From the NCBI GenBank assembly GCA_028751095.1, contig JAQZCZ010000003.1, positions 1-58,576 of the forward strand: DNA of 58,576 bases. Direction: 5' to 3'. Positions 22,812 to 30,002 of this stretch are shown here, in pieces. The DNA comes from Euryarchaeota archaeon Ods01 (GTDB lineage: Archaea; Halobacteriota; Halobacteria; Halobacteriales; Halorutilaceae). The notes below the pieces were generated by a model. The model did not search any database, was not told the origin of the DNA, and saw nothing but the letters and a program-made list of their open reading frames with translations. How positions within the stretch are numbered: the stretch's first letter is position 1; each line of letters begins with the position of its first letter. Made by a program: the position numbers and the translations under genes.

Positions 22812-23809
22812 TGCGCGTAGCCTTCGCCGTCCCGGGTCCTCTGGACGACTCAACCGGCGGTTACCTTTACGACAGAAAGGTTGTTGAGACGTTACGCAGG
22901 AGACATTCGGTTGACGTAGTCGAGGTTCCGCCGCGTTCGTGTCCGGCGGGCGCTCTCCGCAGTCTCTGCGGGTACGATGCGGTCCTTCAGGACGAACTCT
23001 GCTATCCTACGCTGACAGCCGTCAATCCGGCTCTAGGAGCGCCTGTTATCTCCGTCGTCCATCTGTTTGCGTCGGAGGACCCGACACACGGACGGTGGGC
23101 GTCGTCTGTAGAACGTCTGTACATGGGAACGGTCGACGCCTGCGTCTACACGAGCGCCGCCTCACGGAAGGCGTCTACGGTCGAGGTTCCTTCCGTAGTC
23201 GCCCGTCCCGCGTCGAGGTTCGAGACGACTGTTGACAAGGACAAGGTCCGTGAGAGAGCGACCGAAGACGTTCCGCGGGCGGCTTTCGTGGGGAACATCT
23301 CGGAAGTCAAGGGTCTTGACACCGCAGTCCGTGCGGTCGCTCGGACGGACTGGAGGCTATCGGTCGCCGGCAAAGTTTCCGACAAAGGATACGGACGGTA
23401 TGTCCGGAACGTGGTCGCGTCGGCGGGAGTCGGTGACAGGGTGGAGTTCGAAGGCTTCCTCGCGGACGACGAACTCACGGAACTGCTCCGGCGTTCCCAC
23501 GCGGTTGTCGTCCCGTCGCTGTACGAGAGCTTCGGGACCGTGTACGTCGAAGGCATGTCGTTCGGTCTGCCGGCAGTCGGCTCGGCGGCGGGAGGAGCCC
23601 GCGAACTAATCGACCACGGGAGAAACGGCTGGCTCGTCGAATCCGGCAGGGTAGACGAGGTCGCCGAGGTCCTTTCTCGGCTGTCGGATGACCGCGAGAA
23701 GCTCGCCGAAGCGGGCGTCGAGGCGCTGGAGACGGCAGAAGAACATCCCTCGTGGGAGGAAACCGGTCGAAAGGTTGTAGGATTCATCGAACGTCTGGTG
23801 GAAGGATGA
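22811..23809 (+). CDS. GT4-type glycosyltransferase
   Basis: A 332-residue GT-B glycosyltransferase. The N-terminal domain opens with DDSTGGYLYDRKVV, and the C-terminal domain holds LYESFGTVYVEGMSFGLP with the E-x7-E donor-binding motif, then GARELI. It would transfer a nucleotide-activated sugar to an acceptor in the cytoplasm. Its ATG overlaps the PTPS stop and its TGA overlaps the methyltransferase start (ATGA). This tight coupling suggests a small-molecule acceptor made by the neighbours. Confidence 0.87.
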   Translation: MRVAFAVPGPLDDSTGGYLYDRKVVETLRRRHSVDVVEVPPRSCPAGALRSLCGYDAVLQDELCYPTLTAVNPALGAPVISVVHLFASEDPTHGRWASSVERLYMGTVDACVYTSAASRKASTVEVPSVVARPASRFETTVDKDKVRERATEDVPRAAFVGNISEVKGLDTAVRAVARTDWRLSVAGKVSDKGYGRYVRNVVASAGVGDRVEFEGFLADDELTELLRRSHAVVVPSLYESFGTVYVEGMSFGLPAVGSAAGGARELIDHGRNGWLVESGRVDEVAEVLSRLSDDREKLAEAGVEALETAEEHPSWEETGRKVVGFIERLVEG

Positions 23810-24657
23810 GCTTCAGGAGCTACCTCGAAGCTAAGAAGACGGTCGAAAGCAGACATCTCGACCGCGACGTTCTCGAAGACGTAGCCGGAAGAACCCACGA
23901 AGGCGCGGAGATACTCGAAGCCGGCGCGGGAATAGGCTCGATGGTCCAGCACCTCGTCGAACACGAAGCCGCGCCCGACGCCTTCAGCTATACGGCGGTT
24001 GATATCGAACCCGAAAACGTGGAGAGGGCGCGCGAAAGACTCGCTGACTGGGGCGAGAGGCGTGGTTACACTGTCGAGAGGAGCGGCGAGACCGTCGGAT
24101 TCGAGGGCGCAAAGAGCTTCGAGGTTACCTTCCGCGAGGGCGACCTGTACGACGAAAGCGGTAGCTACGACCTAGTGGTCGCACACGCCGTTCTGGACAT
24201 ACTCCGGCTGGACCGTGCCGTCGAACACCTCCTTTCTCTCGGGGAGGCGTTCTACTTTCCGGTCTGTTTCGACGGCGTAACCGCCTTCGAGCCGGCTTTC
24301 GACGAGAGCTTCGAGGGGAAGGTGGAAAGCGCCTACCACGGCACGATGGACGCCGACGGACGCGCCGGAAGCAGTCGGACGGGACGGCAGGTCTTTGAGG
24401 CTGTCCGCGACGCCGGTGGAACGGTGACAGAGGCGGGGTCGTCGGACTGGGTCGTCTTTCCGGACGAAGACGGCTATACGGAGGACGAGGAGGTCCTGAT
24501 GCGCCACGTGCTGAAGACGGTTTACGGAGCCGTCTCGGAGGTGGATGTGGTGGAGAACGACAGGCTCGACGCATGGCTCGAAGACAGACAGCGGCGTCTC
24601 GAAGAAGAGGAACTAGTCTTCGTCGCGCACAACATCGACGTTTCGGGACTGTCGTGA
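23806..24657 (+). CDS. Class I SAM-dependent methyltransferase
   Basis: A 283-residue protein with SAM motif I ILEAGAGIGSMV, acidic motif II (YTAVDIEP) and a motif IV-like YDLVVAHAVLD. There is no NPPY box, so a small-molecule substrate is more likely than a base in DNA or RNA. It is translationally coupled to the glycosyltransferase by ATGA. It ends the four-gene cluster. The target may be the glycosylated product of that cluster (inference). Confidence 0.83.
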   Translation: MSFRSYLEAKKTVESRHLDRDVLEDVAGRTHEGAEILEAGAGIGSMVQHLVEHEAAPDAFSYTAVDIEPENVERARERLADWGERRGYTVERSGETVGFEGAKSFEVTFREGDLYDESGSYDLVVAHAVLDILRLDRAVEHLLSLGEAFYFPVCFDGVTAFEPAFDESFEGKVESAYHGTMDADGRAGSSRTGRQVFEAVRDAGGTVTEAGSSDWVVFPDEDGYTEDEEVLMRHVLKTVYGAVSEVDVVENDRLDAWLEDRQRRLEEEELVFVAHNIDVSGLS

Positions 24658-24677
24658 CGGTCCGAGTTCCAAACCAC

Positions 24678-24683
24678 TATATG
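24678..24683 (+). promoter_or_regulatory. TATA box for the tandem winged-helix gene
   Basis: TATATG lies 26-31 nt before ATG 24709. The spacing predicts a leaderless transcript and supports that start over the upstream one at 24694. Confidence 0.6.
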
Positions 24684-24708
24684 ATACGGAGCGGTGTGTA
24701 GAATAAGA

Positions 24709-25308
24709 ATGTCCGCCAGTCTCTCGGAAAACGAGGAGGAAGCGGTCGAGTACATCAAATCGGCAGACGACGCCTACCAGAGCGAGCTGTGGAAGGAACT
24801 CGACGTGACGAGCCGGACGGGGAGCCGGATAGCCAAACGCCTCGAAGAGAAAGGTGTCGTACGCCGCGAGCAGACGACACACGAAGGTAACACGACGTAC
24901 AGGCTCATACTCGCCGACGAATACCGCGACGACGACGCTGAGGCAGAGGAGAACAGCGACCCCGAGCCTACCGCAGGCTACGAACTCGAATCCGTCGAGC
25001 GGCGCGCGCTCCGGCTTATCGAGTCGGAGGACGGTCTGCCGCAGAGCGAGCTATGGAAGGAGCTTGACGTTTCGAGCAGGAAGGGAAGCCGTATAGCCCA
25101 GAAGCTCGAAGACCGCGGTCTAATCGAGCGCGAGGAAGGCGTTCACAACGGTAACCAGACATATATCCTCTACCCCGTCGTCGAGAAGCTCGACTACTCG
25201 TTACTCGTCGCCGGAGACATGATATCGCCCTTCATCGGCGAGCAGAACCCCAACCCGCGCTCGGGGAGCTTCACCGAATGGATATACGAACTCGCTTACA
25301 GCGAGTAG
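24709..25308 (+). CDS. Tandem winged-helix regulator (two copies of one domain)
   Basis: A 199-residue protein made of two similar MarR-like winged helices. The first holds QSELWKELDVTSRTGSRIAK and the second QSELWKELDVSSRKGSRIAQ, a clear internal duplication, joined by an acidic linker. The C-terminal tail (about 155-199) is unrelated. It probably binds DNA as a pseudo-dimer within one chain. It resembles haloarchaeal DUF7343-type HTH proteins. Its stop codon abuts the convergent membrane-protein gene with no gap. Target genes are unknown. Confidence 0.78.
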   Translation: MSASLSENEEEAVEYIKSADDAYQSELWKELDVTSRTGSRIAKRLEEKGVVRREQTTHEGNTTYRLILADEYRDDDAEAEENSDPEPTAGYELESVERRALRLIESEDGLPQSELWKELDVSSRKGSRIAQKLEDRGLIEREEGVHNGNQTYILYPVVEKLDYSLLVAGDMISPFIGEQNPNPRSGSFTEWIYELAYSE

Positions 25309-26460
25309 TCAGTCGCCCGGGAGCATGACCCATAGCTGGGGACGACCGACGTTGCAGTGAACGGCGCGCGACAGGAAGTCAAGTCCTGCCCACGAGAGGT
25401 AGAGACGGAAACGCGCCGTCTTCCACGCGCCCACCGGCGGTTCGTCGTCGGAACGTAGAAGCTCGACTCGGCGTTCGACAGACGGAATCGGGTGGAAGAT
25501 AGTCTCGACCGTACGCGCTCTTTCCTCGTCGTCGCCCTGCGTATCGTTTATCTTCCGTACTGCGGATTCGAGAGTGTCGACATCCACGCCGGAGTCGGCG
25601 GCGCGTCGGTCAACCTCGAAGACGCCCGCGCGAGTCGGCTTCGGAAGGACGAGTAACGCGACGAAAGACCAGACGACATAGCCGAGGACAAGACTGACGA
25701 GGGCGGCGATGTCGCCGAACCCGGCGCCCGGAACGAAAGTAGCCGCGCCCACGAATCCGACGGTGTTCCATCCGACGGCGACCGCGAGTCCGCGGCGCGC
25801 GGTCCCCGTCTCGGTAGCGGCGGCGCGGCGGGCGAGCGCGGCGGTAAGTTCTTCCTCAGTTAGCTCTTTGAGCCACGACGACGGGACGACGACGCCCGAG
25901 AACGTCGGCTCGCCGACGAAAGAGATATCGTCGTTCTCGTAGACGGTGACCTCGGGCGGTCCGAGGTCGAGTCCATCGAAGGCGTCGAGAGCGCCGTCGA
26001 GACGAGTGTCGGTGTCGGCGACCCCCATTCCGCCGACGAGACGCGCCGCGAACGGACGGAGTAGGAGAAGTAGTACGGTAGCCCCGACGAAGGCGGCGGT
26101 CGCTCCGGTGACACCGGCGGCGCGTCCTGCGTAGAGGAGTAACGCCCCTGCGACTACGAAGACCGCGGACTGCACCACGACCCCACGGAGCCACCGGACG
26201 AGAAACTCGCCGCGCGAGGGGTGCGGGCGTCCGTATCTCTTGGGTAGGAGGTAGCCGCCGGCGTAGTCGAAGGGCGAATTAGCGACGACGTACAGGACGG
26301 CGACGGTAAGAAGTCCCGCGGCATCTCCGGAAGGCGTGGGGTCGAAGACTAGGACGCGTTCAGGAAGGCTAAAGACGAGAGCGACGAGGGCGGCGACGAC
26401 GACAAAACCGACGTTGAGTATACCGATACGTAGACGCGCGCGTGAGTAGGTGCGTGCCAT
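25309..26460 (-). CDS. Membrane protein resembling M48 metallopeptidases, zinc site lost
   Basis: A 383-residue, multi-helix membrane protein. The segment SWLKELTEEELTAALARRAA lies where M48 (HtpX/Ste24) proteases have L-x3-ELxAVLAHExxH; the HExxH is replaced by ARRAA. Further on, VFEVDRRAADSG resembles the third-ligand region. The fold is thus probably M48-like but cannot bind catalytic zinc in the usual way. It overlaps the upstream HAD gene by TGATG. It may be a pseudoprotease with a regulatory role. Family call by eye only. Confidence 0.6.
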   Translation of the reverse strand: MARTYSRARLRIGILNVGFVVVAALVALVFSLPERVLVFDPTPSGDAAGLLTVAVLYVVANSPFDYAGGYLLPKRYGRPHPSRGEFLVRWLRGVVVQSAVFVVAGALLLYAGRAAGVTGATAAFVGATVLLLLLRPFAARLVGGMGVADTDTRLDGALDAFDGLDLGPPEVTVYENDDISFVGEPTFSGVVVPSSWLKELTEEELTAALARRAAATETGTARRGLAVAVGWNTVGFVGAATFVPGAGFGDIAALVSLVLGYVVWSFVALLVLPKPTRAGVFEVDRRAADSGVDVDTLESAVRKINDTQGDDEERARTVETIFHPIPSVERRVELLRSDDEPPVGAWKTARFRLYLSWAGLDFLSRAVHCNVGRPQLWVMLPGD

Positions 26461-27110
26461 CAGCCGAGCCTCCCTTCGAGTTCGTGTAACGAACCGACCT
26501 CGTACGTTGGTTCGGTCGGCAGTTCGGCGTCGCGTCTATGTTCGCGCCGGACGAACGCCGAGTCGATGCCCGCCCGTTCTGCCGCGACGACATCGGTCGG
26601 AGAGTCGCCGACATAGAGGGCGTCGGTGACGTCGAGTTCGCGCAACGAGCGTTCGACGTAGAACGGCGACGGCTTCTTCCTACGGAGGCTCTCGACGGTC
26701 GGCTGGCGTCCGTAATAGGCGTCGAAGAAAGACATTCCGTAGCTCTCGACGATATGGTCGACGGTCGCCTGCTGGTTGTTGCTCACGACTGCGGCGGGAC
26801 GCGACGAGGCGAGGCGTTCGACCGCGTCGAAGTCGTCGTACGGCGACTTCTCTCCGGCGTCAACGGCTTGGCGCTGAATCCGCGAGACGTTGGCGTCGCG
26901 GCGTCTCCAGAACTCTCGGGCGTCGAGGTCGTGTCGCCGACAGATACGGACGAGTTCCTCGGGCGAGACGCCGACGAGACACTCAACCTCGTCGGACGAC
27001 GGTTCGACGCCGAACTCGGCGAAGGTCGCCCGCACCCCGTCGTAGATACGGTCGATGTCGATAAGTTCGACGAGTACGCCGTCGTTGTCGAACAGAACGG
27101 CGTCGTACAT
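26460..27110 (-). CDS. HAD-superfamily hydrolase (phosphoglycolate phosphatase-like)
   Basis: A 216-residue phosphatase. Motif I is FDNDGVLV with nucleophile D8 and D10, motif II is VVSNNQ, the motif III Lys is in RRKKPSP and motif IV is VGDSPTD. A C1 helical cap lies between motifs I and II. ATG 27110 places motif I at the N-terminus as in homologues; the longer frame to 27146 is less likely. It is cotranscribed with the M48-like gene. The substrate is not readable from sequence. Confidence 0.85.
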   Translation of the reverse strand: MYDAVLFDNDGVLVELIDIDRIYDGVRATFAEFGVEPSSDEVECLVGVSPEELVRICRRHDLDAREFWRRRDANVSRIQRQAVDAGEKSPYDDFDAVERLASSRPAAVVSNNQQATVDHIVESYGMSFFDAYYGRQPTVESLRRKKPSPFYVERSLRELDVTDALYVGDSPTDVVAAERAGIDSAFVRREHRRDAELPTEPTYEVGSLHELEGRLG

Positions 27111-27184
27111 CGCCGGATATACTCGCTGAAGAACCTTAACCGACACGAAAGATTCAAGCGGCGGCGGGCGTTATTTCGGGCATA

Positions 27185-27257
27185 GGGTCGGTGGTCTAGT
27201 TGGCTATGACACCGCCTTCACACGGCGGAGGTCCGCGGTTCGAACCCGCGCCGACCC
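27185..27257 (+). tRNA. tRNA-Val (anticodon CAC)
   Basis: A 73-nt cloverleaf. The acceptor GGGTCGG pairs with CCGACCC. The anticodon stem CCGCC/GGCGG holds the loop TTCACAC with anticodon CAC, which reads GTG. The T arm is CGCGG-TTCGAAC-CCGCG. CCA is not encoded. Its last 20 bases are repeated 74 bp downstream. Confidence 0.95.
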
Positions 27258-27311
27258 ATTTAGGGAAAGAAGCGGGCGAACTAGAGAAAGGGGCGTAGCG
27301 GAGTGACCGTA

Positions 27312-27333
27312 GTTCGAACCCGCGCCGACCCAT
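27312..27333 (+). repeat. Copy of the tRNA-Val 3' end (att-like)
   Basis: These 22 bases are identical to 27238-27259, which cover the T loop to the acceptor end of tRNA-Val plus two bases. The sequence between the copies shows no other tRNA resemblance. It looks like an integrase core site left beside the gene. Confidence 0.75.
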
Positions 27334-27384
27334 CTTCTGAAGATAGTAGCCAAGACCGTCCGAAGATTGCTAAAGCCGGAGCGT

Positions 27385-27603
27385 CTACTTACGTCCGTAG
27401 TAGAGACCGAACAGGACGCCGACGACCGTGAAAGCGGCGACCCAGCCGATGAGGAGGGTCCAGTTGTGTTCGTATGCGTACGGGAAGGCGAGTCCGGATA
27501 CTCCTTGGTACAGCGAGAAGGTCACGAACCCCGCTAGGAAGAACGCCAACGCGACTATGCCGGCGAACGGGACCACCTGTTTGAAGCTTCTTGTTTCGCT
27601 CAT
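27385..27603 (-). CDS. Small two-helix membrane protein, function unknown
   Basis: A 72-residue protein with two membrane helices (about 10-30 and 46-66) and the short loop YAYEHN between them, ending YYGRK. No family is recognised. It stands between tRNA-Val and glutamate dehydrogenase and is read in the same direction as gdh. Confidence 0.6.
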   Translation of the reverse strand: MSETRSFKQVVPFAGIVALAFFLAGFVTFSLYQGVSGLAFPYAYEHNWTLLIGWVAAFTVVGVLFGLYYGRK

Positions 27604-27646
27604 GAATCGGGTTTACGCCGCTAGACAGTTGATACTTTCTATTTAC

Positions 27647-28900
27647 TCAGGGCCACATCCCGCGCTCGGAGTACGCCTTTGCGAGACGCTTGAGGGCGAC
27701 AACGTAGCACGCGTCCCGCCATGAAGCGCCGTCGAGGCTCTCGTGTTCTTCGACCACGTCCTCCCACGAGCCGTTCATCTCAAGCGCGAGTTCGTCCATG
27801 ACCTTCTCCTTGGGCCACTTACGGCGGTTTCTGCCGCGGAGCCACTCGAAGTACGACGCCGTCACGCCGCCTGCGTTTGCGAGTATGTCAGGGACGACGG
27901 TCACGCCGCGCTCGTGAAGGATTTCGTCGGCGTCCGAGGTCGTCGGTCCGTTGGCTCCCTCGACAACGATATCCGCCGCTATCTCGTCGGCGTTTTCGGA
28001 GGTGATGACGCCGCCTATCGCCGCGGGGATGAGAACATCCACGTCGAGTTTGAGAAGCTCGTCGTTCGTGATAGTCGGCGCGTCGTACTCAGTGACGGCG
28101 CTCGGCTTCTCCTCGTACGACTTTATCTCGTACGTCGGTAGTCCGTCGTGGTCAACCACCGCACCCTCGGCGTCGCTGACCGCGACGATATCCGCACCTG
28201 CGTCGTCGAGATGTCGGGCGGCGTTCGCGCCGACGCTACCGTATCCCTGTACGGCGGCCGTCACGTCGTTAACGTCGTATCCGTAATGTTCGAGGGCGCG
28301 CTGTGCAATAATCGAGACGCCGATTCCCGGGGCTTCCTCCCTTCCGCGTACCCCGCCAACATCCGGCGACTTACCCGTTACGATACCGCGAACCGTCTCG
28401 TCCTCGTAGACGCTGTAGGTGTCCATCATCCAAGACATCGTCCGCGCGTTCGTCCCCATATCGGGCGCAGGGATATCGAAGTTGGTGCCGATATACCGAC
28501 GGAGGCTCTTGGTCAGCCGGCGCGTGAGACGTTCGTGTTCGGCATCGGAGAGTTCGCGTGGGTCGATACGGACGCCGCCCTTAGCGCCTCCGAAGGGTAC
28601 GTCGGCAACGGCGCACTTGAACGTCATCCACATACCGAGACCGGCGCACTCTTCCTGCGTGACATGTGGCGAGTAACGTAGACCCCCTTTGTACGGTCCG
28701 CGTACGTCGTCGTGCTGGACGCGGTACGCCTCGACGACATCGACGGTACCGTCGTCGCGCTCAAACGGCATCGTGAACTTGTGGGTCCGTTGCGGATGTT
28801 CAAGCCGTCGGAGGATGTCGTCGTCTATCTCGACGTATTCCGCGGCGTTTTCGAGCTGTCTCGTGGCACGCTGTATCGCCGTCTCGTCTTGCTCTGACAT
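27647..28900 (-). CDS. gdh: Glutamate dehydrogenase
   Basis: A 417-residue hexameric-type Glu/Leu dehydrogenase. [11 protein letters not shown] holds K71 and PFGGAKGGV holds the catalytic K107. The Rossmann loop QGYGSVG lies near 216-222. The enzyme interconverts glutamate with 2-oxoglutarate and ammonia using NAD(P). A TATA element ATTAAAC (28927-28933, TTTAAT on the gene strand) sits about 27 nt before the ATG. Length is normal. Coenzyme preference is not assigned. Confidence 0.96.
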   Translation of the reverse strand: MSEQDETAIQRATRQLENAAEYVEIDDDILRRLEHPQRTHKFTMPFERDDGTVDVVEAYRVQHDDVRGPYKGGLRYSPHVTQEECAGLGMWMTFKCAVADVPFGGAKGGVRIDPRELSDAEHERLTRRLTKSLRRYIGTNFDIPAPDMGTNARTMSWMMDTYSVYEDETVRGIVTGKSPDVGGVRGREEAPGIGVSIIAQRALEHYGYDVNDVTAAVQGYGSVGANAARHLDDAGADIVAVSDAEGAVVDHDGLPTYEIKSYEEKPSAVTEYDAPTITNDELLKLDVDVLIPAAIGGVITSENADEIAADIVVEGANGPTTSDADEILHERGVTVVPDILANAGGVTASYFEWLRGRNRRKWPKEKVMDELALEMNGSWEDVVEEHESLDGASWRDACYVVALKRLAKAYSERGMWP

Positions 28901-28926
28901 AACCTTACGGTTGTTGCCAGCGTGAC

Positions 28927-28933
28927 ATTAAAC
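28927..28933 (-). promoter_or_regulatory. TATA box of gdh
   Basis: Read on the gene strand this is GTTTAAT, centred about 30 nt before ATG 28900, giving a leaderless or nearly leaderless mRNA. Confidence 0.55.
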
Positions 28934-29085
28934 CGTCGGCTCCGCTATTGAGCATATTCTCTTACCCTCCCGTAACGCCGCGTTAAGCCGCCACGGTCGC
29001 GGGCTTCTCCGTCCGGCTATCGTCGTCGTTACGATGTACAGCCCATCCTATCATCGACCCGTCGATAAGCCGAGGGTATTGAGGG

Positions 29086-29110
29086 GGGAAGCGGTAGGTT
29101 TTTGCTTCCC
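29086..29110 (+). promoter_or_regulatory. Inverted repeat upstream of ccmC
   Basis: GGGAAGC (29086-29092) and GCTTCCC (29104-29110) form a perfect 7-bp dyad with an 11-bp spacer. It ends 20 bp before the ccmC ATG and overlaps the promoter zone (CTTTAG at about 29115). It could be an operator or a 5' hairpin. Confidence 0.4.
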
Positions 29111-29129
29111 GTATCTTTAGCTTTGTCAG

Positions 29130-29876
29130 ATGGATACCGAACGTCTTGAAAACGCCTCAGTCGCCGGTCTGAGACGCGTCTTCGGTAGCAGACTCCTCGG
29201 AGTGCTGGCTCTGGTTACCGGCGTTGCCTCCCTCGGTCTGGTCTTCGGATACGCCTCCGACTCGATGTACGGCGTCAGCCACGGAATAAACCTCATCGCA
29301 TACTGGCATATAGCTGTCGCGTGGGTCGCCGCAGTCGCCCTCACGGTAACCTTCGTCGGGAGTATACTCTACCTCGTTACCGACACAAAGTACTGGAGCT
29401 ATCTCGCACACGCTTCGGGCGAAGCGGGCTTCCTGTTCGTCACACTGACGCTCGTGACCGGAAGCGTCTGGGCTCGCGTTATCTGGAACACGTGGTGGGA
29501 GTGGAGCGACATCCGTCTCGTCACCTTCCTAATCGTCTGGTTCATCTACGCAGGCTACCTGATAATCTACTCAGCGGGCGTAGGAGCGAGGACGGAGAGG
29601 TTCGCGTCAGTCTACGCGATAATAGGCTTCGTAACCATACCGATATCGTACGCCTCGACCCGTCTGTGGACCGCACGTTTCCACGCTCCGTCTATGGGAA
29701 ACCCCGACGCCGACGCTACGATAACCGCCTCGGCGGTCCTCGTCTCTCTGGTCGCCCTGACTGTCCTCTACGTCTACCTCGTCGGAAGCAGGGTACGTCT
29801 CCACGAGATTTCGGACAGGGTTGACGAAGTAGCCGAGAGCAAAGTACACGAAACAGGCTTCAAGGAGGTGAAATAG
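29130..29876 (+). CDS. ccmC: CcmC, heme handling protein of cytochrome c maturation
   Basis: A 248-residue, six-helix membrane protein. IWNTWWEWSDIRL (about 119-130) is the tryptophan-rich WWD heme-binding motif, with H60 in AYWHIAVAW and H94 in YLAHASGE as possible axial ligands. CcmC loads heme onto CcmE on the outer face. The C-terminus is longer than usual and charged. It is followed immediately by ccmD. The sequence supports System I maturation. Confidence 0.88.
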   Translation: MDTERLENASVAGLRRVFGSRLLGVLALVTGVASLGLVFGYASDSMYGVSHGINLIAYWHIAVAWVAAVALTVTFVGSILYLVTDTKYWSYLAHASGEAGFLFVTLTLVTGSVWARVIWNTWWEWSDIRLVTFLIVWFIYAGYLIIYSAGVGARTERFASVYAIIGFVTIPISYASTRLWTARFHAPSMGNPDADATITASAVLVSLVALTVLYVYLVGSRVRLHEISDRVDEVAESKVHETGFKEVK

Positions 29877-30002
29877 ATGGAGCCGCTTCTTTTGATCGGA
29901 TATACCGCCGTCTTCGTCGGTCTGATAGCCTACGTCGTCCACCTCAGAATGCGTCTGCGGCGCGTGGAGGACAGGCTCGAAGGCATTGAGGAACGCGACT
30001 AA
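29877..30002 (+). CDS. ccmD: CcmD-like small heme-export subunit
   Basis: A 41-residue protein beginning MEPLLLIGYTAV directly after the ccmC stop. One membrane helix (about 4-22) is followed by a basic amphipathic tail (RMRLRRVEDRLEGIEER). This is the shape of CcmD, which joins CcmABC and releases holo-CcmE. The sequence alone is weak; the place after ccmC makes the call. Its last four bases overlap the convergent sulfite-oxidase-like gene. Confidence 0.75.
   Translation: MEPLLLIGYTAVFVGLIAYVVHLRMRLRRVEDRLEGIEERD

Noticed and set aside
27258-27333. A second tRNA-Val gene or pseudogene after tRNA-Val
   Set aside because: Only the last 20 or so bases match. The preceding sequence shows no acceptor, D arm or anticodon arm remains, so an att-like copy fits better.
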